Source: Opitutaceae bacterium | GTDB lineage: Bacteria > Verrucomicrobiota > Verrucomicrobiia > Opitutales > Opitutaceae | Direction: 5' to 3' | NCBI GenBank assembly: GCA_027490995.1 | Contig: JAIXWY010000003.1 | Span: 310,001 to 374,000 of the forward strand | DNA length: 64,000 nt | In this document: positions 9,108-18,227 of the stretch, one piece after another | How the letters are laid out: every line of letters begins with the position of its first letter | Position numbering within the stretch: position 1 is the stretch's first letter | The notes under the pieces: model-generated | What the model was told of the DNA's origin: nothing | The model's database searches: none | Seen by the model: only the letters and a program-made list of their open reading frames with translations | Position numbers and translations under genes: made by a program

Positions 9108-9644
9108 GGTCCCTGGCGCACTCTCTCCGGAACTCGCAGGGGCGGGGGCAGGGAGTGCGGACCCTTGCGTCGCGGGCTGATCGGCGAGCGGTGCTCCGGC
9201 GTCTTCCTGAGGAGATGGATGAACGGCCGCGGTCGGCTCAGATGCGGGAGGTGGGGCCGGCGGGATCGACGAATCGATTTCGTGGCCTGAAGGGCCGGCG
9301 GGATGCTCCCCTGCGTGGTAATCGTGATGAGAGTAATCGTGGTAGGAATCGTGAGCGGCCGGCTGGCCGCCGTGATCGAACCCGTGATCGGAGACGGGAG
9401 GGGGAGGAGGCGGTAACGAACGCCGTGGAGGAGGGGGCTCCTCCATGGCTCGCTTGATTTCCTCCTCGACCCCGCTCGTGGCCTTCTTGAATTCGCGAAT
9501 GGAGCGGGCGAGACCGCGGGCAAAGTCGGGCAGGCTCTTTCCCCCAAAAAGCAGCAACACGAGCACGAAGATGAGCAGCAGCTCGGGGCCACCGATGTCT
9601 CCGATGAGGGCAAGTACCGAGGAGTTCAGGGATGAGACCGCCAT
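9090..9644 (-). CDS. tatA: Twin-arginine translocase TatA/B-type subunit with histidine-rich tail
   Basis: Pore-forming component of the Tat pathway for exporting folded proteins. The family core is in the first 70 of 184 residues: a short N-terminal membrane helix (GPELLLIFVLVLLLFGG, about 19-35), the FGGKSLPDFARGLARSI hinge and an amphipathic helix REFKKATSGVEEEIKRAME. The rest is unusual: a proline-rich stretch (about 72-87), a region with nine histidines in about 37 residues (about 90-126), then a Pro/Ala/Glu tail. No tatC is nearby. TatA versus TatB cannot be decided from this sequence alone. Confidence 0.88.
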   Translation of the reverse strand: MAVSSLNSSVLALIGDIGGPELLLIFVLVLLLFGGKSLPDFARGLARSIREFKKATSGVEEEIKRAMEEPPPPRRSLPPPPPPVSDHGFDHGGQPAAHDSYHDYSHHDYHAGEHPAGPSGHEIDSSIPPAPPPASEPTAAVHPSPQEDAGAPLADQPATQGSALPAPAPASSGESAPGTSTKVP

Positions 9645-9713
9645 GCGCGAGGGCTGAGGACTATGCGTCAGGGTGTAGCCACAGGCAAGCCTTAGGGCGC
9701 CGGCGCGGCGTGA

Positions 9714-10634
9714 TCAGGCGATCGTGACGGCCACGCTGAACGTACGGGTCTGGCGAGGTGGCACCCAATGGAGGCCGACGCCGTGCTCGGCGGCGTTGGG
9801 AGGCCCCATCCACGGCTCTACGCAAAAGTAAGGGGCGTCCGGGGCACCTGACCACGTAACGATGGCTGAGTCGGCGGCCGGAACGGGCTGGGTGCCGATT
9901 TCGACCCTCACTTCGCCCGGCGTGCCGCGGGGACCGAAGACCACGGTGTTTTGGCGCAAACCCAGGTGGATGGCGTCGACTAATTCGGAACGATCCAAGG
10001 GCTCCTCGATCGCGAAAGAAGGACCGGGTACCAGTTGACCGGTTGGGTCCTGACGTACGGATCGGGTCGCGGGAATCCGAATGCTGTAATCCGCCCGGCT
10101 GAGACCCTCCTCCCAAGGGACTGTAAAGTAGAAATGGTGGCCGGCGCTCCACGGGATCGGGCGTTGGTCCCGGTTCTCGAGGGAGAACTCGCAGGAGAGC
10201 CCGGTGGGCGAAAAGCGGTAAGTCACAGCGAACTCATAGGCGTAGGGGTAGGCCTCGTGCGCGGCTGCATCGGGCTCGAGCACGGCGGTGAAGCCGAGCT
10301 CATGACTATGAGTGACGCGGAATTTTCCCTGCCGGGCGATGCCGTGCATGGGCATGGGCCGCACCCGGCCTTCCGGATCCTTCCATTGATGAATCGCGCC
10401 CTGGTGAAACGTGCGGGCGTTGAAAGGGAATAGAATGGGATTGCCGCCCCGGACGCGCGCGACCTCATCGAGCGTGCTGAGTTCCGGCCAGTAGATCACG
10501 TCGCGGATGGTACCGTCGGCGTGGGTGACGTTCCAGTTAACCAACCGGGCGCCGAGTTCAGGCAGGGCTAGGAAGGTGGACGCGCCAACGCGCCAACGGC
10601 TGAGGGTTTGGCCTAGGTAGGGCACCGATTCCAT
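9714..10634 (-). CDS. Aldose 1-epimerase family protein (GalM-like)
   Basis: A 306-residue beta-sandwich protein of the galactose mutarotase superfamily, expected to interconvert anomers of a sugar or hexose 6-phosphate in the cytoplasm; no signal peptide is seen. Family cues are GGNPILFPFNARTF near residue 62, MHGIARQGKF (the His-Gly motif), SAGHHFYFTVP (second active-site His) and FCVEPWMGPPNA with the probable catalytic Glu late in the protein. The start ATG at 10634 has no alternatives nearby. It is divergent from the NfeD operon with about 115 bp between. The exact sugar is unknown. Confidence 0.82.
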   Translation of the reverse strand: MESVPYLGQTLSRWRVGASTFLALPELGARLVNWNVTHADGTIRDVIYWPELSTLDEVARVRGGNPILFPFNARTFHQGAIHQWKDPEGRVRPMPMHGIARQGKFRVTHSHELGFTAVLEPDAAAHEAYPYAYEFAVTYRFSPTGLSCEFSLENRDQRPIPWSAGHHFYFTVPWEEGLSRADYSIRIPATRSVRQDPTGQLVPGPSFAIEEPLDRSELVDAIHLGLRQNTVVFGPRGTPGEVRVEIGTQPVPAADSAIVTWSGAPDAPYFCVEPWMGPPNAAEHGVGLHWVPPRQTRTFSVAVTIA

Positions 10635-10749
10635 GACTGGGGTGATAGAAGCCCGGGACAGCGGGCGCCATGGGAATTATCGGAAAGATACGACCTTTTT
10701 GGAGTCTCGCACGCTTGCGCACGAGCAGAACCAGAAATAAGTGTATTGG

Positions 10750-12240
10750 ATGTCAGTGACTTTCCTCTCGGCGCGGGCGATCGCTACCCTGCTGCTGGCC
10801 CTCCTTTTCCCCTTGCTTGCAAGGTCCGGGGAGGCATCGGCAGCGGGTGCGGCTGAGCCTGCTCCGACTGCGGCACCGTCGACCGCCTCTGCCCCTGCGC
10901 TTGCGGGCGTGCCGACTCGCGTGATGGTGATTCCGGTGCGCGAGGAAATTGCCACGCCGATCCTCTACATCATCCGGCGTGGCCTGAAAGAGGCCATCGA
11001 CCAGAAGGCCGACGTCGTGGTGCTCGACATGAAGACCCCTGGCGGAGCCTTGGATGTGACCTTCGAGATCATGGAGGCCTTGGGACGGTTTCCGGGCCGA
11101 ACGATCACCTACGTGAACACAGAGGCGATTTCGGCGGGGGCGTTCATTTCTGCGATGACAACCGAGATCTGGTTTGCTCCGACGGGCGTGATCGGGGCGG
11201 CAGCGCCCGTGATGGCCACGGGTGGGGAGATCGATGCCTCGATGAAGCAGAAGATCGTTAGCTACCTGCGGGCCCGAGTCCGGGCGGTCTCCGAGGGCAA
11301 GGGTTACCGGGGCGAGGTGATTTCGGCGATGATCGACGCCAACTATGAACTCAAAATCGGCGACAAGATTATCAAGCCGAAGGGCGAGCTTCTGTCTCTG
11401 ACCGCCTCCGAAGCCAACGAGCGCTACGGTGATCCGGCCCAGCCACTCTTGGCTGCGGGCACCGCGGCGACGTTGGACGAACTGCTCACCCAGAAGCTGG
11501 GAGCCACGGCTGAGTCCACGCGGAAATTCGAAGTCAGCTGGTCCGAGGAATTTGCCGTGCTGCTGAACTCGATCCGTCCGGTGCTGCTTGGTCTCGGCCT
11601 GCTCTTGGCGTTCATCGAGTTCAAGACGCCGGGCTTTGGTGTGTTCGGGATTTCCGCCGCTGTGCTGCTCTCGGCCGTCTTCTTCGGTCACTACATCGCG
11701 GGCTTTTCCGGGCATGAGCCCGTGTTGGTCTTCGTGCTCGGCCTCCTCGCGGTGATGGTCGAATTGATCTTTTTCCCCGGCGTGGTGGTAGTGGCGGCGG
11801 GAGGCATTCTCCTGATGTTGGGCTCGCTGGTCTGGTCGATGGCAGATCTCTGGCCGAACGAGCCGATCACGTTCTCCCCGGAGGTCTTCCTTGAGCCGAT
11901 CGCCAACCTCGTCGCCGCCCTAGGCGTGTCCGTGGTTCTGGGCTTGTTGCTCGCGCGGTTCCTTCCGCGCGGCTGGATCTGGGATCGCATGGTCCTCGCG
12001 ACCAGCGTGTCCGGCTCGGCCCAAGCGGCAGGGAGCGCCCCTGACGTGGTCGCCTCGGAGCCGAGTCTGATTGGCGCCCGCGGGGTGGCCGTCACTGCCC
12101 TCTATCCGAGCGGGCAGGTGGAGGTGAATGGCCATCGCTATGAGGCCCGTCTTGCGGTGGGCTCCGTGGAGCGTGGAGCGGCAGTCGTGGTGCGGGCGCG
12201 GTCGGAGTTTGGCCTCGTCGTGGAGGCCATCGAATCATGA
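10750..12240 (+). CDS. NfeD-family membrane serine protease (long form)
   Basis: The long type of NfeD, with a ClpP-like protease domain, a membrane domain and an OB-fold domain. After a signal peptide (about 1-25 from the ATG at 10750; a GTG at 10741 would add three residues) comes the ClpP-like part with KTPGGALDVTFEIMEALGRF and ISAGAFIS, whose Ser is the expected nucleophile. MKQKIVSYLRARV and the EGKGYR lysine follow. Four to five membrane helices lie at about 265-420 and the soluble OB domain at about 430-496. Such proteins accompany flotillin/stomatin partners, as here: floA is two genes downstream. The stop overlaps the next gene by ATGA. Confidence 0.9.
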   Translation: MSVTFLSARAIATLLLALLFPLLARSGEASAAGAAEPAPTAAPSTASAPALAGVPTRVMVIPVREEIATPILYIIRRGLKEAIDQKADVVVLDMKTPGGALDVTFEIMEALGRFPGRTITYVNTEAISAGAFISAMTTEIWFAPTGVIGAAAPVMATGGEIDASMKQKIVSYLRARVRAVSEGKGYRGEVISAMIDANYELKIGDKIIKPKGELLSLTASEANERYGDPAQPLLAAGTAATLDELLTQKLGATAESTRKFEVSWSEEFAVLLNSIRPVLLGLGLLLAFIEFKTPGFGVFGISAAVLLSAVFFGHYIAGFSGHEPVLVFVLGLLAVMVELIFFPGVVVVAAGGILLMLGSLVWSMADLWPNEPITFSPEVFLEPIANLVAALGVSVVLGLLLARFLPRGWIWDRMVLATSVSGSAQAAGSAPDVVASEPSLIGARGVAVTALYPSGQVEVNGHRYEARLAVGSVERGAAVVVRARSEFGLVVEAIES

Positions 12241-12701
12241 ACGCGATCACTTTACTGTTCGCCGCCGGGATTATCCTGCTAGGCTTCGAGGTGTTCGTCC
12301 CCGGGGCGATTCTTGGCATTATCGGGGCGATCGCCCTGTTCGCCGGGGTGGTCATCGCATTCGTTACCTATGGCGTCGGAGGCGGGTTGGCCGCTGCGGC
12401 GATTGCGATCGCGCTCATCGGGCTGATGCTGTTCCTCGAGTTCTACGTTCTACCACGCACCGCGTTCGGTCGAAGGATGTTCCTGGAAACCGCCATTACC
12501 GCCCATAGCCAGGAGACGCCGACGGAGGCGGATGTGGTGGGGCGCGCCGGCCGCGCGCTCACGCCTCTCGTCCCGTCCGGCTTTGTCGAGGTCGATGGAC
12601 GTCGTTATGACGCCTTCAGCCGGTCCGGTCCCTTGGCCAAGGGCGATTCGCTTCGCGTTGTCGCCGTCGAAAGTTTTCGTGTCATCGTAACCAAATCCTA
12701 A
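12237..12701 (+). CDS. NfeD-family protein (short form)
   Basis: The short companion of the preceding gene: 154 residues, with three hydrophobic stretches in the first 70 (around 3-20, 22-40, 44-66) and a C-terminal OB-fold domain. That domain contains [27 protein letters not shown], shown here in the usual order of the family, and a final [14 protein letters not shown] strand. It has no protease domain. It is coupled to the long NfeD gene by ATGA at 12237 and lies 5 bp before floA, so the three are one transcription unit. Short NfeD proteins are thought to bind flotillin-like partners through the OB fold. Confidence 0.88.
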   Translation: MNAITLLFAAGIILLGFEVFVPGAILGIIGAIALFAGVVIAFVTYGVGGGLAAAAIAIALIGLMLFLEFYVLPRTAFGRRMFLETAITAHSQETPTEADVVGRAGRALTPLVPSGFVEVDGRRYDAFSRSGPLAKGDSLRVVAVESFRVIVTKS

Positions 12702-12706
12702 CTCCC

Positions 12707-13717
12707 ATGGACGTCCTTCGTTCCTCGTTCTTCTGGTTGGTGCTGATCCTTATCCCGGCGCTGATCATTCTCTTCATCATCCTGTCGTTCTTCAGCGTCT
12801 GGCTACGTGCGTGGCTGGCCGGTGCGTACGTTGGATTCATCGACCTGGTCGCCATGCGACTCCGCCAAGTGCCCTATGGGCTCGTGGTGGATGCCCGCAT
12901 CACGGCGAAGAAGGCGGGGATTGATGTCGGCATCGACGCGATCGAAGCCCACTTCCTTGCGGGCGGTAATGTCGTGCCGACCATCCATGCGATCATCGCG
13001 GCACAGAAGGCCGGCATCGCCCTGAGTTGGCAACGCGCCTGCGCCATCGATCTTGCGACCAAGGGGTCCGGCAAGAGCGTCGCCGAGGCCGTGCGGACAT
13101 CCGTCGATCCGAAGGTGATCGATTGTCCCAATCCCGAGGGCGGTCGTTCCACGATCGACGGCGTCGCGAAGGACGGCATCCAAGTGAAGGTGAAGGCACG
13201 GGTCACGGTACGCACCAACCTCGATCGTTTCGTTGGCGGTGCGAAGGAGGACACCATCATCGCGCGCGTGGGCGAGGGTATCGTCACCACGATCGGCTCG
13301 GCCGAGAGCTATAAGGCAGTGCTCGAGCTCCCCGATAGCATTTCCAAGACGGTGCTCTCCCGTGGCCTCGACGTGGGATCCGCGTTCGAGATCCTTTCCA
13401 TCGACATCGCCGACGTCGATGTCGGCGAGAACGTCGGCGCGAAGCTGCAGGTTGCGCAGGCCGAGGCCAATAAGAACATGGCCCAGGCGCAGGCGGAAAT
13501 TCGTCGCGCCGCTGCGGTGGCGCTCGAGCAGGAAATGAAGGCGCGCATCCAAGAGATGCAGGCCAAGGTGGTCGAGGCCCAGGCCCAGGTGCCGCTCGCG
13601 ATCGCCGAGGCGTTCCGCACCGGCAAGCTCGGCGTAATGGATTACTACAAGATGGAGAACGTGCAGGCCGACACCGCGATGCGTCAGACGATCGCACAGC
13701 CGGAGGCCAAGAAGTAA
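12707..13717 (+). CDS. floA: Flotillin-like protein FloA
   Basis: A membrane scaffold protein of the UPF0365/FloA family that marks ordered lipid domains. The 336 residues begin with a hydrophobic hairpin (about 6-30), followed by the SPFH/PHB-type domain: [18 protein letters not shown], the [19 protein letters not shown] segment and [18 protein letters not shown]. Near the C-terminus come the [20 protein letters not shown] and [17 protein letters not shown] heptad regions typical of flotillins. Length and sequence fit closely. It follows the short NfeD gene by 5 bp. Confidence 0.95.
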   Translation: MDVLRSSFFWLVLILIPALIILFIILSFFSVWLRAWLAGAYVGFIDLVAMRLRQVPYGLVVDARITAKKAGIDVGIDAIEAHFLAGGNVVPTIHAIIAAQKAGIALSWQRACAIDLATKGSGKSVAEAVRTSVDPKVIDCPNPEGGRSTIDGVAKDGIQVKVKARVTVRTNLDRFVGGAKEDTIIARVGEGIVTTIGSAESYKAVLELPDSISKTVLSRGLDVGSAFEILSIDIADVDVGENVGAKLQVAQAEANKNMAQAQAEIRRAAAVALEQEMKARIQEMQAKVVEAQAQVPLAIAEAFRTGKLGVMDYYKMENVQADTAMRQTIAQPEAKK

Positions 13718-13734
13718 GGCCGGTGGCTCGCCAT

Positions 13735-13755
13735 GCCGGCCCTAACCGGGCCGGC
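13735..13755. terminator. GC-rich hairpin after floA
   Basis: A perfect 8-bp stem, GCCGGCCC (13735-13742) and GGGCCGGC (13748-13755), encloses TAACC. It begins 18 bases after the floA stop and ends 8 bases before the ATG at 13763. There is no T-run, so it may weaken rather than end transcription into the next gene. It also covers an upstream ATG at 13733, which argues for translation of the next gene starting at 13763. Confidence 0.5.
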
Positions 13756-13762
13756 TGCCTCC

Positions 13763-14440
13763 ATGGACTGGATCTTCGATAACTTTCAAATCCTGATCGC
13801 GGTCGCCGGCGCAATTGCGTACTGGCTCAACCAGCGACGGCGCGAACGTAGCGGCGAGTCGGCCGACTACGATGGTGACGGCATCCCCGAGACGCCGCCC
13901 ACCGTCCGTCGTCTGGATCCCAACGAGCCGGACCCGGCCGAGGTCGAGCGTACGCGTCGCATCCAAGAGGAGATTCGTCGGAAGATTCAGGAGCGGCGGG
14001 GCGGTGGTGAGAGCGCGAGCCCCGAGATCCCGCCTTTGCTGGTGCCCTCAACGCCGAGTCGCGGTCCGCAATTGGATCCGACCGAGGACTCGCCGCGGTC
14101 GCCGCGGCCGGTGGCGCAGGAGACGATGGGCGACGTGTTGCGGCGAATGCTGGACCCTGAGACCGAGGCGCGCGCGGAAGAGGAAAGGCGCAGCCGCGAG
14201 CGTCAGCGGGCCCTTCAGGAACAGCTTCAGGCGATAGAGGAAGAGCGTCTCCGCGAGCGCGAAAAGCTCGCAGGCCTGACGGCAACGCTGGCCGCTCCGG
14301 CCGCTCCGCCCTCCTCGGGTACGGCGGCAGGAGATCGAACGAAAGAGTACTCGCTTGGCGAGGTGCTACATGACCCGCGTGGGCTCCGGCGAGCGATTCT
14401 CCTACGCGAGGTGCTTGGTGCTCCCGTCGCGATGCGCTGA
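13763..14440 (+). CDS. Membrane-anchored coiled-coil protein after floA, unknown function
   Basis: A 225-residue protein from the ATG at 13763 (an ATG at 13733 lies in the hairpin and is less likely). A single N-terminal helix (FQILIAVAGAIAYWL, about 8-22) is followed by RRR, acidic and proline-rich linkers, and two charged helical stretches of likely coiled coil (AEVERTRRIQEEIRRKIQER around 60-80; EARAEEERRSRERQRALQEQ around 130-150). The last 25 residues, ending LREVLGAPVAMR, look like a conserved tail. I recognise no named family. Its place after NfeD-NfeD-FloA suggests a partner of the flotillin assembly. Confidence 0.75.
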   Translation: MDWIFDNFQILIAVAGAIAYWLNQRRRERSGESADYDGDGIPETPPTVRRLDPNEPDPAEVERTRRIQEEIRRKIQERRGGGESASPEIPPLLVPSTPSRGPQLDPTEDSPRSPRPVAQETMGDVLRRMLDPETEARAEEERRSRERQRALQEQLQAIEEERLREREKLAGLTATLAAPAAPPSSGTAAGDRTKEYSLGEVLHDPRGLRRAILLREVLGAPVAMR

Positions 14441-14562
14441 GACCCCAACCAATCCCGCTCGCGGCTTAAACCAGCGGCGGCGGGTAGTTTGTTACGCCCC
14501 AGCTCGGGCAGCGCGCGCGTGCGCGAGGAGTGCGGACCGACTCCGAGTCTGCCCGACCGGCC

Positions 14563-15402
14563 TTAAGGCCCCTTGATGATGGCCGACTTCACCGGCTGGC
14601 CGTCCTTGCCCGGGGGCATTGGATGGCGCCGTTTGGCAATTTCCAGCTGCACGGCCTCGGGCGGATTCGCCTCGATCTGGAGCTGGCCGCGATGCGGAAT
14701 CGTGCGCTGCTCGCCGGCGGCAAGACGGATACGGAGCAAAACTTTGCCGTCGGCCACCTGAGTTACTGTGACCGTAGCGGGCGCCGACGCGAAGAGCGTG
14801 ATCGTGGGCTCTCCGGCGACCGGTTCAACGGCGATCGTTGCCGGCGTGGCCGATCCTGCGGGAGCGCGGGCGGGGGTGTCAGACGTAAGAAAACGGATGC
14901 CGACGACCAGAAGCAGCACGGCGGCGGCGAGAAGGCCCACTGCCAACACGCCCTTCATGACCAAGGAACGATCAATCTGCGGGCCTGCGCCCGCGCGCGG
15001 ACGGAACGTGGCCGGGTTGTTCTCATCGCTGGATACGGCACCGGGCCCCGGAGATTCGGGCGCGGCGACCGATCCCGCCGCATCCTCACGCCCGGCTGGC
15101 TTGGCCGTTGCGACGGAGAGGTCCATGCGCCCAAGGCTCTCGCGTTGCAGGCTCCGTCCCTTGGTTTCGCCCAATCCGAGAGCCTTGTAATCTGCGACGA
15201 GCTTGTCCGCCGGCAGTTTCAAGAACGCCGCGTACGTTTTGAGAAAGCCTCGGACGTAGATCTCGGGCAGCCTCAGATCAAACTGGTTACTCTCAAACTT
15301 ATGCAGGTACTCGCCGCGGATCTTGGTCGCTTCGGACGCTTCACGAATCGACACACCCTTCCGTTTACGGGCTTCTTCCAGGCGTTCGCCGATCGTCTGC
15401 AT
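14563..15402 (-). CDS. RodZ-like helix-turn-helix membrane protein
   Basis: A 279-residue protein with the architecture of RodZ, which links MreB to the cell-wall elongation machinery. The N-terminal XRE-type helix-turn-helix is at about 3-75 (IGERLEEARKRKGVSIREAS; IYVRGFLKTYAAFLKLPAD). A polar linker follows, then one membrane helix (about 127-150, GVLAVGLLAAAVLLLVVGIRFL split by no charge), then a DUF4115-type periplasmic beta domain (about 180-260). It lies 122 bp downstream of ftsK on the same strand. Some homologues are annotated only as HTH-domain proteins, so the cell-shape role is inferred. Confidence 0.8.
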   Translation of the reverse strand: MQTIGERLEEARKRKGVSIREASEATKIRGEYLHKFESNQFDLRLPEIYVRGFLKTYAAFLKLPADKLVADYKALGLGETKGRSLQRESLGRMDLSVATAKPAGREDAAGSVAAPESPGPGAVSSDENNPATFRPRAGAGPQIDRSLVMKGVLAVGLLAAAVLLLVVGIRFLTSDTPARAPAGSATPATIAVEPVAGEPTITLFASAPATVTVTQVADGKVLLRIRLAAGEQRTIPHRGQLQIEANPPEAVQLEIAKRRHPMPPGKDGQPVKSAIIKGP

Positions 15403-15524
15403 GGGGCTCAGTAAGGGGAAATGATGGGTGGAGGAAAGACGGAAGTCGAGCCGCCGAGCGGGTTTCGCGAAGAACGAAAATGGATGGCACCGCCCTCGAC
15501 GTAGGCCGTTGGGCTGGACTGCTG

Positions 15525-18113
15525 CTAGAGATTGTCGAGATCGACGAGGATCTCCCGAGGACTGGAACCGTTCTCGGGCCCGACGATGCCCTTGTCTTCC
15601 ATGAGATCCATGAGTCGGGCGGCGCGATTGTAGCCGATGCGCAGCCTTCGCTGGATCATGGATGTCGAGGCCCTCCGGGTGGAGCGGAGCACGTCGAGCG
15701 CTTGCCGGTACAGTTCCTCGTCGTCGCCGAGATCGCCGTCAGATTCCCCGGATTCCCCTTCGTCCTCCTCGCGGGCCGCCCGATCAATCTGGGCCTGGAC
15801 GTCGGTCGCGAAGACCGGCGGACCATTCTTCTTCATGAAGGCGACCACCTCGTGGACTTCTTCGTCCGACACGAACGCGCCCTGTGCGCGCACGAGCCGT
15901 GAGGTTCCCGGAGGGGAGAAAAGCATGTCGCCGCGGCCGATCAGCGTGTCCGCGCCCTTGGTGTCGAGGATCGTGCGGGAATCGACTTGGGAGGCGACCT
16001 GGAACGCGATGCGCGACGGCAGGTTGGCCTTGATGACGCCGGTGATGACGTTCACGGACGGGCGTTGGGTGGCGATAATGAGGTGGATGCCCGCAGCGCG
16101 GGCGAGTTGGGCGAGGCGGGCGATGCTGGTTTCGATCTCCGCCGCCGCGACCATCATGAGGTCGGCGAGCTCGTCGATAATCGCGACGATGTACGGCAGC
16201 CGCTCGGGCACTTCGATGCCGTCATCGGTGGCCGGATCGATGCCGTTCAGTGCACCTTGGGCCTCGGGGGTGGCGGGTTCTTCGACGACCCCGGGCTTCT
16301 TGCGATTATTGAAGCCGACGATGTTGCGGACGCCGACCTTGGCGAAGATCTGGTAGCGCTGCTCCATCTCGCCGAGCAGCCACTTCAGGGCGGCCGGCAC
16401 CTTCTTTGGCTCCGTGACCACCGGGATGAGCATGTGGGGGAGCGAGTTGAAGACCTTCAATTCGACGATCTTTGGATCGACCATCAGGAGGCGGAGATCC
16501 TTCGGGCTCTTGGAGTAGAGGATCGAGGCGATGATCGAGTTGATGCAGACGGACTTTCCCGAGCCGGTGGCACCGGCGATCAGCAAGTGCGGCATCTTGG
16601 TTAGGTCCGAGACGATCGGTTTTCCGGAGACGTCCTTGCCGAGAGCGATGGGGATTTCCCCGCGGGTCAGGGCGGTGCTCCAGTCCTCGCTCTCAAGGAT
16701 CTCGCGCATGCCCACCGGGGTCGGGTGCTGATTGGGGACCTCGACGCCGACCGCGGCCTTGCCTGGAATCGGCGCGAGGATGCGGACGGATTGCGCGCGC
16801 ATGCCGAGGGCGATGTTCTTATCCAGACCGGCGATCTTCTCCACGCGCACCCCGGGGGCGGGTACGACTTCGTAGCGGGTGATGACGGGTCCGACGTGAA
16901 TCTCGCCGAGGGAGACTTGGACGCCGAATTCGCCGAGGATTCGGAGGAGGTTCTCGGCATTTCGGCGATGTTCTTCTTCGGAGTTCTCCGCCGCGAGCGG
17001 AGCCTGTTCGCGTAGCAGGGGAAGAGGAGGAAACTGATAGCCTTCGTCGCTGACGGGAGCGACGGTGCTGCGGGCCTTCTTGGGTTGCTCGGGCTTGACA
17101 ATGTTGAGTTCGAGACGCCCCGTGACCTCGGCGCCGGGCGCTTCGCCCGCCAAGGCGGCCTCGGGTGCCACCGGTGAGCTGGGGGCTGGGGTCGGCCGCG
17201 GGCTGGGCTTTGCGGGGGTTGGCTCTTCCTCGTCCGGTTGCGCGGCGTCGATGGGGATGATTGCGTCGGCCTGATCTCCGGCGTGCGGCTCCGGCTTCGG
17301 AGGAGTCGGCGTTTCGGGCTCCGGCGAGGCCGTGCTGGGAGCGGGGGTCTTGCGGGAGAACGGCAGTCCGGACAGCACGTCTCCACTCGCCTTGGGACGG
17401 CTGGGGGCAGATTCCTTGGCGGGGGTGGCCTTGGCGGCTTGGCGGGATGCCTCAAGGCGTGCCGCCCGCTCATTTCGCTGAGCTTCCTCGAGCAGGGCCT
17501 TCCGCTCGGCGCGGGCCTTTGTTCGCTCGGCCTGCCACGTGTTCAGCGCCGCGATCATGCGGTCGATGTCAGCCGAGATATCCTTGGAGAAAATGAAGAG
17601 CAGGCTGAGGCCATAAAGCAGGCCCAGCAGCACAAGGGAACCGAAGACTCCCAAGGTCTCCTTGAAGGCCCCGCCATAAACGAGGCGGCCCAACAGACCA
17701 CCCGTCCCCTGGGGAAAGTACTGTGAAACGCCGAAGCTCTCCCACATCGCCCACAACGACGAGAAGGACAGCACGCACAGGGCCATGGCGATCGCCCGGG
17801 TCAGCGCCAGGCGGCGGGCATTGCGCACGGCGACCCAGGCGGACCAGACGAGAAGGACGGGTACCAGCCAGGTGCTCACCCCGATCCAATGCAGCGTCCA
17901 GTAGGCCAGGGTGGAGCCGAAGAACCCCACGAGGTTACGTTCCGTCGGGTGCGTTGTGATCCACAGGCTCTGCGCCGGGGAATAATCCAGGAATGCGACG
18001 GTCAGGAGCACTCCGACAAGGAGGAAGGCGAGGGCCGCGAACCAGTTTGGCTGGTGACGGACCCCTTGGAGTGCGGGACCCCGCTTTGGGTTTGAACTCA
18101 CTGGTTTCGACAT
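15525..18113 (-). CDS. ftsK: DNA translocase FtsK/SpoIIIE
   Basis: An ATP-driven DNA pump acting at the division septum during chromosome segregation. The 862 residues consist of about four N-terminal membrane helices (about 20-190), a long Pro/Ala/Glu-rich linker (about 230-390), the alpha and beta RecA-like motor, and a gamma winged-helix domain. Walker A, GATGSGKS, is around residue 513 and Walker B, AIIDELADL, around 644. The C-terminal gamma domain includes RRASTSMIQRRLRIGYNRA. The frame extends upstream to 18212, but MSKPVSSNPKRG at 18113 is the credible start. It is divergent from manA. Confidence 0.96.
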   Translation of the reverse strand: MSKPVSSNPKRGPALQGVRHQPNWFAALAFLLVGVLLTVAFLDYSPAQSLWITTHPTERNLVGFFGSTLAYWTLHWIGVSTWLVPVLLVWSAWVAVRNARRLALTRAIAMALCVLSFSSLWAMWESFGVSQYFPQGTGGLLGRLVYGGAFKETLGVFGSLVLLGLLYGLSLLFIFSKDISADIDRMIAALNTWQAERTKARAERKALLEEAQRNERAARLEASRQAAKATPAKESAPSRPKASGDVLSGLPFSRKTPAPSTASPEPETPTPPKPEPHAGDQADAIIPIDAAQPDEEEPTPAKPSPRPTPAPSSPVAPEAALAGEAPGAEVTGRLELNIVKPEQPKKARSTVAPVSDEGYQFPPLPLLREQAPLAAENSEEEHRRNAENLLRILGEFGVQVSLGEIHVGPVITRYEVVPAPGVRVEKIAGLDKNIALGMRAQSVRILAPIPGKAAVGVEVPNQHPTPVGMREILESEDWSTALTRGEIPIALGKDVSGKPIVSDLTKMPHLLIAGATGSGKSVCINSIIASILYSKSPKDLRLLMVDPKIVELKVFNSLPHMLIPVVTEPKKVPAALKWLLGEMEQRYQIFAKVGVRNIVGFNNRKKPGVVEEPATPEAQGALNGIDPATDDGIEVPERLPYIVAIIDELADLMMVAAAEIETSIARLAQLARAAGIHLIIATQRPSVNVITGVIKANLPSRIAFQVASQVDSRTILDTKGADTLIGRGDMLFSPPGTSRLVRAQGAFVSDEEVHEVVAFMKKNGPPVFATDVQAQIDRAAREEDEGESGESDGDLGDDEELYRQALDVLRSTRRASTSMIQRRLRIGYNRAARLMDLMEDKGIVGPENGSSPREILVDLDNL

Positions 18114-18227
18114 CTGGTCTTGAGCACCTACGGCGCGTGGCGGAGGGCAACACGGTTCACTCGCAAACGCAATCCCGGCCCTTAGCCTCTCCCGCCTCGC
18201 TCCGATTCCCACTCACGTCCACCTTCC

